Origin: Phymatolithon calcareum | Taxonomy: Eukaryota; Rhodophyta; Florideophyceae; Hapalidiales | DNA length: 64,000 nucleotides | Direction: 5' to 3' | NCBI GenBank assembly: GCA_977006965.1 | Contig: OZ345362.1 | Coordinates: 2,542,001 to 2,606,000, forward strand | Shown here: positions 51,480 through 62,454 of the stretch, in pieces | How the letters are laid out: every line of letters begins with the position of its first letter | Position numbering within the stretch: the first letter of the stretch is position 1 | Program-made: the position numbers and the translations under genes | Notes under the pieces: model-generated | The model's database searches: none | What the model was told of the DNA's origin: nothing | Seen by the model: only the letters and a program-made list of their open reading frames with translations

Positions 51480-52960
51480 CAAAAGATGTTCATAGTGTAG
51501 CAATGCGTTCGCAACGAAAAGAAAATTTTGTTCCTGCCGAGCCACAACATATGCGCGTGAGGCAAAAACGTCAGCGCCCGCCATTGCCATCACTTCCAAG
51601 AAAAAAAACGAACCCTGAATTCTCATCTATTTCAGTATTTATCCCGAGAAAAAGACAAGATTCCTTCCCCGGTACTGCGATGCCTTCAGAAAATATCGAT
51701 GCCTTCTGGTCCATGCACACTACGTCAATGACGACTGCCAACGAAGAAGACACAACGGCAGCGTTACCAACAAAGAAAAACGTGCAATAGTTAGCTGAAT
51801 CTGCCGTACATTGTACTTTGAATCACGTCTGAAGCAGTAGGAAGACGTACAAAATTCGTTAAGAAGGCCAAAGATGTTCATAGAGCGGCATGTATTGAAA
51901 AAAAGTAAATTTCGTTCCTGCTCTGCACGACATATAAACATGAGGAAAAACGTCAGCGTATGCCATTGTCATCTGTTGCTGGAAATAAAAACGAACCATG
52001 AGGTAACATCACGTTCAGAAATTATCCTGAGTTAAAAAGCAAAACTCTTTTCCGGTATTGCGATGCCCGCGGAAATCATCAATGCCTTTTCGTCCATGAA
52101 AACTACGTCAATAGCAATTCCAACGAACAAGACACAACGGCAGCATTACCCAGAACGAAAAATGGGAATAGTTTTGTTCGCCTCCCGTCAAAGTAGAGGA
52201 AGGCTCTCTTGATGTAGAAACGGCACGAGGCTCATTGCACATTTCCAAATACATTGAGGAATCCTGAAAAATCATCCAAGACTGCTGCAACATGACCATG
52301 TATCCATCCGATTTGTAAAGAGGTATTCCGAATTACATCGACCGGAGAGAGACCGAGACTGACTTGTCCGCGCCATTTAAACGTGCCAGATTTCCAATTA
52401 TCGACACCATCGCGAATATTAGTCTTAGTTTCCGGCGCAGTGTAATGAAAGTAAGATGAACACATGGATCATTTCGCAACCTAAATGCCCAAAAAACAGA
52501 GCACAAGAGTCAGAAGATGTCGCTGTCATGGTCGACGTGCAGTGAGGCGGATGGAGAGAACGGCAGGTTCCCAACCGTGACGATAACACTTCTGTCGACT
52601 GGGCATATGTTATCGAGCGCAGTGAGTAGTGCGTGGAAAAGCGCTGCCGAGATTGATTTTTGAAGTTTTCGGCCGTCATTAGCAAAACCGGTGGAGTGGT
52701 TGCGAAAGTTGTTCATTCGCCATTTCTACAACCCACAGCTCTGCGGTGTTGTGGAGACTTCCGATTGCCAAAAGCACTGATACAAAAGGCAGTGATACGG
52801 CAGCTCCAGCTGACGGCCGTCGATGCTTTCACCAGTGGGGAAACGAGGGGCTCCGGGCACGTGATCCGAGCGATGGCAAATGGATAGTTACAACGGTGGT
52901 TATAGACTTCGCTGTGTGAGAAGAACGTTCTCCACAAACGTACGGTCTTCGCAAGGAATA
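51480..52960 (-). repeat. repeat block Y, copy 2 (inverted)
   Basis: It is the reverse counterpart of 43380-44960. 51480-52190 holds two units of the cassette also found at 55.0-56.96 kb (minus-strand reading contains GACGGGAGGCGAACAAAA, GGTAATGCTGCCGTTGTG, CTGACGTTTTTGCCTCA). 52200-52470 corresponds to 44340-44560, and 52610-52850 to the CGGCCGAAAA module at 43.4-43.8 kb. Confidence 0.65.
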
Positions 52961-53208
52961 ATTAACATCGGACAGTTACCTGTTTCGCACGAAGTCTGCT
53001 GTGGCCCATAGCTTGTTCAGAGGAGGGAGCGGGGTCTCAACGTTCACATTATCATTTCTACGTGAGATTGCATTTTTTGCGTTGATCATACTTTAGCTAA
53101 TCTTCACCGGATGCATTCTTCCAACCCTCTACAGTACTTATCCTCTACCTCTTAGCTAATATATTTCTTCTTCTGTCACTCGATTGAGCTGTGCAGATAC
53201 CTTTTCCT

Positions 53209-54687
53209 TTAGTACAGAGAATATTTTTGTAAATATTTTGAAGCACAAGCATCTAGGCTCGTACAATTCTTTCGCAAAGTTAAAAGAAGAAAAAGGGACG
53301 GCAGGACAATGTCTCTGTGCACAGAAGCCATCAAGGGTCCCGAATGACCTTGAGGTGACGTCCCAGTCCACCAGCACTTAACTAATGGACCAAGCTCGCT
53401 TGCCAGATCGAAAATGCCTATTTTATGGGCCTGCATTAGAGATTCGTAAAATTCGCTGTCTGCTTCGTAAATCGCTTTCCAAATACCGTAGACGTGTGTT
53501 TTCACGAAAGCATTTCTCGTCTTGAAAACTTCTCGGTCCTCTGTATGTGCTCCTGATCTCGTCGCAGGTCTTTCTCTTTCAAAATTCTTTTTCTCTTTTT
53601 TGCCGTACATGCTAATGACATTGTGTGTTACCTCAGCAGCCATACGGCGAAAGCGCTCGCTCGCCGATATGAACAAGAGCTCATTTTGTGCCGCCGACAT
53701 CATGCTGTCGCTTCCAGGAACTCCTCGAGCAAAGATTGTACTATGCTGCGCAAAAGAGTTTTCGTGAGGATTAGCATCTCGATGAATTACTGCAGCTGAA
53801 GCGTAGGATATGTCATTTTCAAGAGGCAAAGTATCAAGCCCTTCGGATTCTTTCCGAATAAACGTCATTAGACCCTGACCCCATGGCGCATATACGCCAT
53901 AAATGGCAGGTACAAAGCTATTTAGGGACAGAGCAAGTTCACCTATCTTATCCAAGAACGTCTCAACATCTGACATGAGAACTTTGGGACTGAGAAACCT
54001 ATTTGCCTCGCTCGGATTGTATGCTTCTTCAGGGACTTCCCATTCTCTTGCGAATTCTTCCCGGACTTCTTTGATATGTGAGAGAAGATGCTTTTTCACA
54101 ATTTCCTCATGAATTTGAATGTCGGAGCATCCTTCCAAAATTGGCGTGCCACGCAAATTGAATCCGAAGTTGACGTCGTTTGTATGGTGAACAAAAAGTG
54201 ATACTATCAAACATCGCAAGTAAATAAAGGATAGAAATGGAAGCGACTTGAGCCATGCGGGAACGAGATCGGAGATTTTGGTTACTCTGCGGCTTTGCTC
54301 AAACGCTGAAGAGAGCCAGGTTATTGCGATGTGCTCATCAGTTATCCTCTCGGTGGGGTCTAGATCCTTCCAAGAAGTTACTGTTTGCGAGATCAAGTTC
54401 AAAACTCGGCATGCCACGCGACTGTACTGCATTGATCTTGCAGACGGCTTCCATCTCTCATTGAATTGCTTCCCTGTAACTTTCGGCCATTTGTCGGTTG
54501 TGTCCTTGACCTGGCGAGAGAAAATCCCCAGTAGCGACTTTACGGAGTCGCCTTTAGATAAAAGCTCTGATTCACCAGACGAAGATGCCAAGATATCTCC
54601 AGTTGTTCCTGCAAAAAGGTCATGAAGATCAGGCCATAGAATCTCGCATGCGCACTCTTGATCAAGCTTTCTTAGTCCAGTGGCCAT
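53209..54687 (-). CDS. orphan protein of 492 aa, function unknown
   Basis: This is the longest intact frame outside the LINE, starting at ATG 54685-54687 (MATGLRKLDQECACEILW) and ending KYLQKYSLY. It has no signal peptide. Residues ~145-170 (PAWLKSLPFLSFIYLRCLIV) are hydrophobic and could be a membrane-associated or buried helix. The rest is soluble and mainly helical in composition (IHEEIVKKHLLSHIKEVREE), with a charged KKEKKNFERERPATRSG stretch near 380. I recognise no family or catalytic motif. It lies between repeat block Y and the cassette array, and the DNA upstream (54700-54900) contains CCAAT-type boxes (GATTGG, TATTGG) that could be its promoter. Absence of stops over 1.5 kb supports a real gene. 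It could be a host gene or cargo of an unrecognised element. Confidence 0.7.
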   Translation of the reverse strand: MATGLRKLDQECACEILWPDLHDLFAGTTGDILASSSGESELLSKGDSVKSLLGIFSRQVKDTTDKWPKVTGKQFNERWKPSARSMQYSRVACRVLNLISQTVTSWKDLDPTERITDEHIAITWLSSAFEQSRRVTKISDLVPAWLKSLPFLSFIYLRCLIVSLFVHHTNDVNFGFNLRGTPILEGCSDIQIHEEIVKKHLLSHIKEVREEFAREWEVPEEAYNPSEANRFLSPKVLMSDVETFLDKIGELALSLNSFVPAIYGVYAPWGQGLMTFIRKESEGLDTLPLENDISYASAAVIHRDANPHENSFAQHSTIFARGVPGSDSMMSAAQNELLFISASERFRRMAAEVTHNVISMYGKKEKKNFERERPATRSGAHTEDREVFKTRNAFVKTHVYGIWKAIYEADSEFYESLMQAHKIGIFDLASELGPLVKCWWTGTSPQGHSGPLMASVHRDIVLPSLFLLLTLRKNCTSLDACASKYLQKYSLY

Positions 54688-54689
54688 CT

Positions 54690-55035
54690 TGCTAGAATTG
54701 AGTATGAAACAGTTTCAACAAGTGCCCCACCTTCTGCTCCATACTTGCTTGAGGTGAGTTCTCATCCAAATACTTTTAGGGAATTATAGCTCTACACTAC
54801 GCCAATTTGTGACGAATTTGGCCTCGAAGAGCTCTGATTGGTTATTTTACTTATTATTGGCCGATAATTCTCTCTAAAAAAGAAATATTCATTTACCCAG
54901 AATAATTTTCAGACCCGAACCTACATCAGGAATTGATCTCCAGAGAAAGGACAACTGATCACAGTGAAATTCTGTGTGTTCGTCCGAGCGCGATCTAATG
55001 GCGTGTCGTTCGGTGCTTCTAACGTACTCGAACGC
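54690..55035. other. upstream region of the orphan gene
   Basis: No ORF. CTGATTGGTTATTTTACTTA near 54834 and TTATTGGCCGATAATTC near 54856 contain CCAAT-like boxes on the minus strand. Confidence 0.3.
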
Positions 55036-55039
55036 TTGA

Positions 55040-56960
55040 TTTCGAGCAAGCTTTGACGGGAGGCGAACAAAAATATTTCCACTTTACGCTCCTGGTAATG
55101 CTGCCGTTGTGCCTTGTTCGTTGGACATTGTTATTGACGCAGCGTGCATGGTCGAAAAGGCATTGACGTTTTCAGAAGGCATCGCACTACCGGAGAAAGA
55201 GTTTTGCTTTTTAAGTCAGGATAATTACTGATTGTGATGCCAACTCATGGTTCGTTTTCATTTCTAGCAACCGATGACAATGGCATACGCTGGCGTTCTG
55301 TCACATGTTTATATGTTGCGGCACAGAAGGAACGAAATTTACGTTTTTTTCAACGCATTGCCCTACTACGAACATCTTCTGATTTCCTAACGATTCTTGT
55401 ACGTCTTTCTACTGAGTCAGGCTAGATTCAAAAGTGCAATGTACGGCCGTTTCAGCTAACTATTGCACGTTTTTCTATATTGGTAATCCAGCCGTTGTAT
55501 CTTCGCTTTTGGGAATTGTCACTGACATAGTGCGCATGGACTGAAAGGCATTTACGTCCGCAGAAGGCATCGCACAACCGGACAAAGACTATTTCTTTTT
55601 ATCTCCTGATAATTACTGAATTTGACGATAACTCCTGGTTCGTTTTCATTTCTTGCACCCGATGACAATCTCATATGCTGACTCATCTGCCTTTCGTTTC
55701 TATGGCGTGGCGAGGCAGGAATGAAATTTACTTTTCTTTCCCAACGCATTGCCCCACTATGAACGTCTTCGGCTTTCCTATCGAAGTTGAAGATCTTTCT
55801 CCAGGTTCAGACGTTATTCAAGGGTACAATGCACGGCCGTTTCTTCGTCGTTGGTAGTCGGCATTGACGCATGTGCATGGACGAAAAGGCGTTGACGTTT
55901 TTAGCAGGCATCGCACTGCTGGAGAAAGAGTTTGCTTTTTAACTCAAGAGAATTACTGAACCTGATTTAAACTCATGGTACGCTTTCATTTCTTGTAACC
56001 GATGGAAATGTCATACGCTGACCTATATGCCTTACGTTTCTATGGGGCGTAAACGAAATTTACTTTTCTCTTTCAACCTATTGTCCCACTATGAACATCT
56101 TCTTCTTCCCTAACGATTTTGGTGCGTCTTTCTACTGCGTCAGGCGCGAATCAAAAGTACAATGTAGGGCCGCTTCATCTAACTATTGCAAGTTTTTCTT
56201 TGTTCGTAACTCTGCAGTTTTTTCTTCGTCGTCGGTAATCGTCATTCACTTAGTGCGCATGGAAGCAAAAGAGATGACATTTTCAGAAGGCATCACAATG
56301 CCGGAGAAAGAGTTCTGCATTTTAAGTGGGAATAATTACTGAATGAGATGGTAATTAATGGTTCCCTTTCATTTCTAGCAACTGACGACAATGCCGTACG
56401 CTGAGTCATCTGCAATATTTTCATATGCTGCGGCGAGGAGGGAACGAAATTTATTTTTCTTTCTCATCGCATTGCGACACTATGATCATCTTCTTCTTTC
56501 CTAACGAATTTTATGTGTCTTTCTACTGGGTCAGACGAGATTCAAAGGTACAATGTATGCCGTTTCAGCAAACTGTTGCAAGTTTTTTCTTTCTTGGTAA
56601 CGCTGCCGTTGTGTTTTCGTTGCTGGAAATTGTCACTGAGATAGTGCGCATGGACGCAAAAGCATAGACATCCACAGAAGGCATAGCACTACCGGGGAAA
56701 AGGTTTTGCTTTTTATCTCAGGATAATTTCTGAATGAGATGTTAATTCATGGTTCGTTTTCATTTCCAGAATCTGACGGCAATGGCATACGCTGAATCTT
56801 TTTCCTCACGGGTACATGTTGTGGCTGAGCATGAATGAAATTTAGTTTTCTTTTTCAACGCATTGCGCCACTGTGAACATGTTCTGCTCTCGTAGCGAAT
56901 TTTGTATATCTTTCTACTGTATCAGGTGAGATTTAAGTGTACACTATAGGGCCCATTTCA
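55040..56960 (+). repeat. about five tandem ~385-bp cassettes
   Basis: A landmark CGTTTTCATTTCTAGCAACC, GATGACAATGGCATACGCTG recurs at about 55253, 55641, 55981, 56365 and 56755 (spacing 388, 340, 384 and 390). Each cassette contains, in the same order, TGCCGTTGTGTCTTCG, GTGCGCATGGACGCAAA, GGAGAAAGAGTTTTGCTTTT, GGAACGAAATTTACTTTTCT and CACTATGAACATCTTC. Several encode a similar peptide (MNIF.FPNEF..SFYCVRRDS, FFVGNAAV, MPEKEFC). Two inverted copies lie at 51.48-52.19 kb and one in block Y at 44.5-44.96 kb. Confidence 0.8.
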
Positions 56961-57389
56961 GATCGTGTTTTAAGGTAGTTTGAAACGTTCTTGTGGCATC
57001 TGTGATTTTCCGCCGTTTCTTGGTCAGGAGAAACATTCAAAATGTGACGGGCGATCCCAAGGTGCTTGTTTTCGGAGAACTTTTAGGTTCTGTGCGGACG
57101 TTGCGTATGACGGAGGAGGGCAAAAAGCAAGTTCGCCCAGAAAGCTGAGAACGGGAACAAAAAATTAAAATTAGTCGTAGGAGCATATAGGTACCGGTGA
57201 TATCCTTCTATTATGAAGAATATGGTAACGAAGGTGCTTTCGTTTTGGAATAGTGCCGGAAGCGAACAACATTTGCTGCATGAGCCTATGCTTTGAAAAT
57301 TGATAAATGTTTACTCACGAAACGTAAAAACATCGTTCACAATATTCACCATCCAGGATAATGTACTAAACGTCTTCTTCCACGGTGAG

Positions 57390-57752
57390 CTAGTTGGGCC
57401 TGTGTGCACGGTCCACACGGATCTCTCGCCCGTTTAAAATTGCACCGTTCATGGAGATAAGCGCGGTCTTGGCTGCATCTGACTCGCTAAAGCGCACAAA
57501 TCCGAAACCGCGAGATCGCCGACTGCCACGCTCCAATACAACTTTGGCGTCAATCACGGTGCCGGCGGACGAAAACGCCTTCAAGAGATTTTCATTTGTC
57601 GTGGACCACGCGAGGTTTCCAACAAAAAGGCGAGTGACCTCAACATCTTGGACGGAGTTAGCAGGGAGTTTTTTCTGGCTGTTCAGGGGTGCATCAGATA
57701 TCTGGAATGATTGATCCATAGTTTTCTCAGAAATGGGCATAGACAGATTCAT
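57390..57752 (-). CDS. small RRM-type RNA-binding protein (120 aa)
   Basis: This is a complete gene for a single-RRM protein, likely acting in RNA processing, stability or translation. ATG 57750-57752 starts a 40-residue polar leader (MNLSMPISEKTMDQSF). The RRM occupies ~40-117: RNP2 is LFVGNL, RNP1 is RGFGFVRF, and between them are WSTTNENLLKAFSSAGTVID and the end GAILNGREIRVDRA. The aromatic residues that stack on RNA are all present. It has no Gly-rich tail, unlike plant glycine-rich RNA-binding proteins, but the RRM resembles theirs and that of other small eukaryotic and cyanobacterial RNA-binding proteins. MPISEK at residue 5 is an alternative start. It has no close neighbour genes. Confidence 0.9.
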   Translation of the reverse strand: MNLSMPISEKTMDQSFQISDAPLNSQKKLPANSVQDVEVTRLFVGNLAWSTTNENLLKAFSSAGTVIDAKVVLERGSRRSRGFGFVRFSESDAAKTALISMNGAILNGREIRVDRAHRPN

Positions 57753-57759
57753 GATTGTA

Positions 57760-59680
57760 GAAAGAATGGGACCAGAAAGTCGAGAGATGGCCTCCGCTCA
57801 TTCCATATGAGAGATAGATGATTTATGGACCGCAGAAGCCGTCTGTAAGACAAAGGTACTTTACTAACGGCCCCTACACTAACCTTGAATCATAAAAGCT
57901 TTTGGTTGCACACTCATAGATGGTTATCTGTGTAGGTTCGCAGAGCTTGGGTTTCCGTGATCACTCTCGTCTGATAGAGATACTTGACCAATATCATCAG
58001 AAGATTCTATTCCAGGCCCGATTAGGGTCTGTGTCCCTCAAAATGGTGCCCGAGCTTGAAATTCGTTTTTCATGATATAGTCAGAGCGTCGTGCTCTTTT
58101 CAATAGTTTACAGTTCGGCAAGAGTAAAATTATTTTGTGAAGGAAACTTCTCCCTACTACATTCCTTGTCATTTTTACTTCAATCGCTTCTCTGACGTCC
58201 CAATATCTATCATTACAACGTGCAGCATTTTCTCGCTATCGTACACATGCTGGATTTTACGTTTCTAAAGCTAAAGTAACTTATTGCCATCGCCTAGTAG
58301 ACTAAATTCACAAGACATGTTAGACTTCGGTAATTCGACGTCCCGGTAGTCTAAAAACGTGATAGATCTCGTTCTTTCTAGGTGAATTAAGTAAAATGAC
58401 CACGTACTATGCCGTACTTGGAAAAACGATTACCAAGCACGGGTGTCGTTATGAGCTTTGTTCGGACTGTCAGAAAACGGCACGAGGTCCATAGATCAGG
58501 ACCGTTGAGACCTGAGTTCGCGCCACTGACATGATGATTATTCTTCACATCTACAGTTTATGGTTACGGTTTTATACTAGTCCATGCCCCCGGGAAAGAG
58601 CCAACTAACTAAAGCTTTTGGATCTCGATCAAATTATGACGAGGTTTCGTCTATGAAGACCGAGAGAAGCCGAAAATAGGAATAGCTCGTTTAAGGTAAG
58701 ACTGATTGCCGTTGACGACTCGGAACATGGATCTTGCTTGTGGGGGTCATTCATCTCCTATTTTGGTCAGTTTTGCTGCTAGGGTGGATATGCAGGCCTA
58801 GGCAAGTCGCTCACCAGCTTCTTGATGTCTTCGGTCAATTTCTTGGCCTATTTAGGCTTAAGGAGCACTTTGCGAAGAATGCGCATGTACGTAATATCAA
58901 TTAATCAATAGCATTCCACAACCAGACTAGTGGCAAAAAGGGAAACTATAAAAGAATCAGCACAAGCAGAGGGTATGGTGACTTTGCGGTTCAACGACAG
59001 AAGTGGGTATGTCTACAGTACCTGGTAGTCAAAGGGATCTTATCCGAAAAAGAAGGGAAACAACTACTATTTCCAATTTTATACGTTTTCCAGTACTTAC
59101 GAACAATAACGCCACTCGCCGTCATTGAAGACCCGTCTTTTTCGGGGAGAAAACCACAAATTTCTCCAAAGGTCTCCGAAATAGATTGACCTTGTACCAC
59201 CGAGATTCAGATCTGAAGTCATCTCTCTCCACTCATGCTGCAATTAAGGGTTACACTTTCGCATTCCTAAAGAGCACAAATCCAGATTTCTGCGAATTTT
59301 GTTTCGTTTTATTGAGGTTCCAGGTGCTCCATGGCGGAAGATAAGGCAGGGGTTATTCCCCTATGGGGCCATCAAGAAGTGCTCTTTATTTTTCCTCTAC
59401 TTAGATTACGGCAGGGCGTTAATCCTGCTAGCTAATAGTAAGCACGCTTCTTCTCTGTCTGCTGATCGTCATTAGACGATTCGATCCGAAGCAACTGCAG
59501 TGATTCCACTTAAAAGAATTAAAGTTTTCAGACTTGATATTTGTCCTGCTATGGAGCGGTGTGAAAGAAAACAGCACTGGGCCCATGCCAACTTTATACG
59601 TAATTGATCGCTATTATGATATATGATTCTAAGCCGTCGAATGTGATCTGACTTCTGCAAAGAGCCCTTTCTCGAGAAGG
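57760..59680. other. no gene; contains AAAATGACC repeat copy 3
   Basis: Apart from the repeat at 58385-58490, only short ORFs are seen. Confidence 0.3.
58385..58490 (+). repeat. AAAATGACC repeat, copy 3
   Basis: GAATTAAGTAAAATGACCAC, TACCAAGCACGGGTGTCGTT, ATGAGCTTTGTTCGGACTGT, CAG parallels 1110-1205 in the same orientation. Confidence 0.5.
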
Positions 59681-59684
59681 TGCT

Positions 59685-59740
59685 CCCTGGAGAGGGTGAG
59701 AGGACTGTACGGTCGTACAGTTTTCACACCCTCTCCAGGG
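59685..59740. repeat. ~26-bp imperfect hairpin
   Basis: CCCTGGAGAGGGTGAGAGGA, CTGTAC (59685-59710) pairs with GTACAGTTTTCACACCCTCT, CCAGGG (59715-59740) with a few mismatches around a 4-nt loop. Confidence 0.65.
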
Positions 59741-59957
59741 GAGGGCTGGGTATTTTTAACTCAGCTCTATTGGCTCAACCCACCCGCAAAATCTCTTCAA
59801 ATGTGAACACAGCTATGAGTACTCAGATATGCTTCACATGAAAGGAATATGAATATTCACAGTTTACGCGTATCAAAAATTCAGTGTCATTCACCGGCGT
59901 ACTTCAGAGTTGGCAATAATTTGTATCCTTTGAAGTTCGGGAATTGGTCATGTCAAC

Positions 59958-60455
59958 ATGGATCGCCGAAAGTCATTACAAGTAGGAGGTGCAGGAGAGG
60001 GAAACCTCCCAAGAATGGCATTCACAATTCTCATTGAGAACGAGACTTTTCTTCTTCTTAACGCAACTGCGGCACAAAGCGGACAGTTTGTGAAAACAAG
60101 GAGGCGACAAATATGGAGAGACGCTCTCTATGAATTTCCACTTTCCTATTGCCCCTGGACTACTGCAAAGGAGAAGGTCATACAAGCGGAATCTGATCCT
60201 CGAGACCATATTGCGTCATCCGATATCGCCGCGGAAATCGCAATAGATTGCATGTCTTCTAAACCTAATGGGCCTGATGGAGAAGTAGTTCCGCGCCTTG
60301 TCAGATTTCAAAACGCGAAAGACGTTGTTGATTGCTGGCGGCGGGGAATTTTAAAGCATCGAAAATCTTTCAATCCTATCTGCAAGATCGCTACCGCCGA
60401 ACTGAGACACAGAAGGAAAAGATGGAGACTGGGAGAACGCACTACTAGAATTTAG
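59958..60455 (+). CDS. hypothetical protein of 165 aa
   Basis: ATG 59958 opens a 165-codon frame. The start is MDRRKSLQVGGAGEG, the middle is amphipathic (TILIENETFLLLNATAAQSG), with Trp-rich WRDALYEFPLSYCPW. The end is helical and basic (LKHRKSFNPICKIATAELRH, RRKRWRLGERTTRI). Residues 85-110 (AAEIAIDCMSSKPNGPDGEV) recall the NGPDG turn seen before the RT palm of LINEs, so a remnant RT N-terminus is one possibility. Nothing else supports that reading. Neighbouring DNA is unannotated. Confidence 0.35.
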   Translation: MDRRKSLQVGGAGEGNLPRMAFTILIENETFLLLNATAAQSGQFVKTRRRQIWRDALYEFPLSYCPWTTAKEKVIQAESDPRDHIASSDIAAEIAIDCMSSKPNGPDGEVVPRLVRFQNAKDVVDCWRRGILKHRKSFNPICKIATAELRHRRKRWRLGERTTRI

Positions 60456-62450
60456 CAATGTTTGGAAAGACACTCCTCTATCGAAGATAAAGTAGAGCGT
60501 GGTAAAAGTGAGAAGAAAGATTAACAGCTCTTCAACACTATATTAAAGGCTCAAAGAGCTGAAATGCACGCCAAGTGGCGTCCAGTGAAGCTGTGTGGAT
60601 GCTCGGGAAACTTTACGTTCATATTAATAATTTGCATCTTAACGCCGTACATAAAATGGCACTAGAGGTTGTAAATAGCGACAAATATTTCCTTCAATTC
60701 AGAGCCATTTACACATTTACGGCCCTGATTTGAGAATCTAAAGCTCACATCCGGGGTGGAAATGCAAACTTTCTCAGGCCTCTTGGTGCTGCGAGTATTG
60801 TAAGCCGTTTTTAACAATTTAATCATTAAAAATCATGTTCATGTTGTGAGCATGCACAACCGTGCTGAAAAATGATAGCATTCAGGGCCCTGTGAGATTC
60901 TGTGAGTAATCACAAGCCTTATTCATGCATTTAATCATTGTCTTTCCTTTGTACTTGCAAGGACGGAACAGCGAGATATTGCGGCACACCAGCAATTGTA
61001 ACTCGTAATGTAGTGTATTTAATTTCATAATCCAGTCCGAAATTGATCTGACGTTCACCACGGCGCATGCGTGATATTAACACGTGCACACCCGCTGATT
61101 AGAACTCGGCAAGCCGTCACAGCCCGTTCACCGTGTACCGGGCCGGGGTGTTGTGTGCAGGCTTCAGACTAGGCCTCTGCGGACAGCAATATGCGCCATA
61201 CAAGGATTTTCAAATCTTATCTGTGTCAGAGAATAGCCTTCGCACTATTCCGTTAAGGCAGGTGAGCGATGGAAGCGACGTGCGCCAAAGGTGCCATATT
61301 GTCAACTAAGCCCTCTGTTCGGTGTGTTCTTTCCTCGTATGGAAGGCCACAAGCATTCCAAACACGGCATTTTTTATTAAATCCCATCGCCCCTGTGCCC
61401 CGACGCACTTGCCGCTCCCTTGAACGGGTTCTTGTTCACGGCAGGTCAAGGCATCTCCCTGGTCCTCAGCTCAGTGTATGCAGTGGGCGTTCGTGATTTT
61501 GTTGCGTGCCACGAGATCAGCGCTGCGGCAGCGCCGTATACATCGGCGGTGAAAACGAGTCTACATACCTCACCCTCCGTTTGTGCTAATTGCTCCCATC
61601 CCGAGTGATCGCCGTAGTGTGATCCCCCCTCGGATTGAGAAGTCATTTCAAAGAGCCCAATTCGCTGGGATCCGCTTGGGATCATTCCACTCGCGAATTG
61701 TGCTCGCAAATATCCCTCGTCGTTGTGAATACCCTTTCACGAGTATTTCACGTCGCAGGCGCAGCAGTGCTGTCCATCTGCCCACATTCCGGGCTCTCAG
61801 TTGTACCTCCTCGTCTGATCAAGTGCGTCGCAGTTGCACGGTTCCCGTGCGTGCCCGCGCACTCCCGCTATACTGCTACTCACCGGATCATTTGTTGGAA
61901 GCCCTTCGGCTGGCAGGAAAAGCCTGTTGAATGAGAGAGCACAACTCAATTCTGCAAAGGGCGCTTGGTGTAGTAGTATGGATGGGTGGCCTTGAGGCCT
62001 TGCTTTTCCCCGACCATTACAGCCCACATGGGCTTACACGCTGTGCCCTCGACTCCGTCGTCCACTCCGTTTAGGTTTATTTCTAGTATGATAAGACCGA
62101 TTTGGTAGTATATGGCGGGCTTTTGGCCGCCGGCCCTCAGTAAAAGGGGCAACCCGTGTTTGGTCCAGATCGACCGTTTTCAGTTCCAACCTTCGCGGAC
62201 CTTTCGCCTCAGGGAAGGCCTCGCGTACGACCTCGACTCTACGCCGTCGGTCGAGCCTCGGTCCTAGGACTCTCGCCCCTGTGTCTGCGTACGGACGTTG
62301 GTGTCCTCTTGCGATTGGACCCCCAAGTCCGTGTGTGTGTTTTGTTGTTTGCTCTGCCACTATCCTCCATCGGGAGAGACCAATCGCTGGAGCCTTGCAC
62401 GGCCTCAACGGCCAACCGTTCCCGAACTACTTTGTGGCGTCGATCAGCCG
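60456..62450. other. no recognisable gene
   Basis: The region turns GC-rich after 61.1 kb, with overlapping ORFs of 60-124 aa on both strands (61269-62505). None has a motif. Its position just before a Ty3/gypsy remnant means part of it may be element-derived. Confidence 0.25.
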
Positions 62451-62454
62451 ATCT

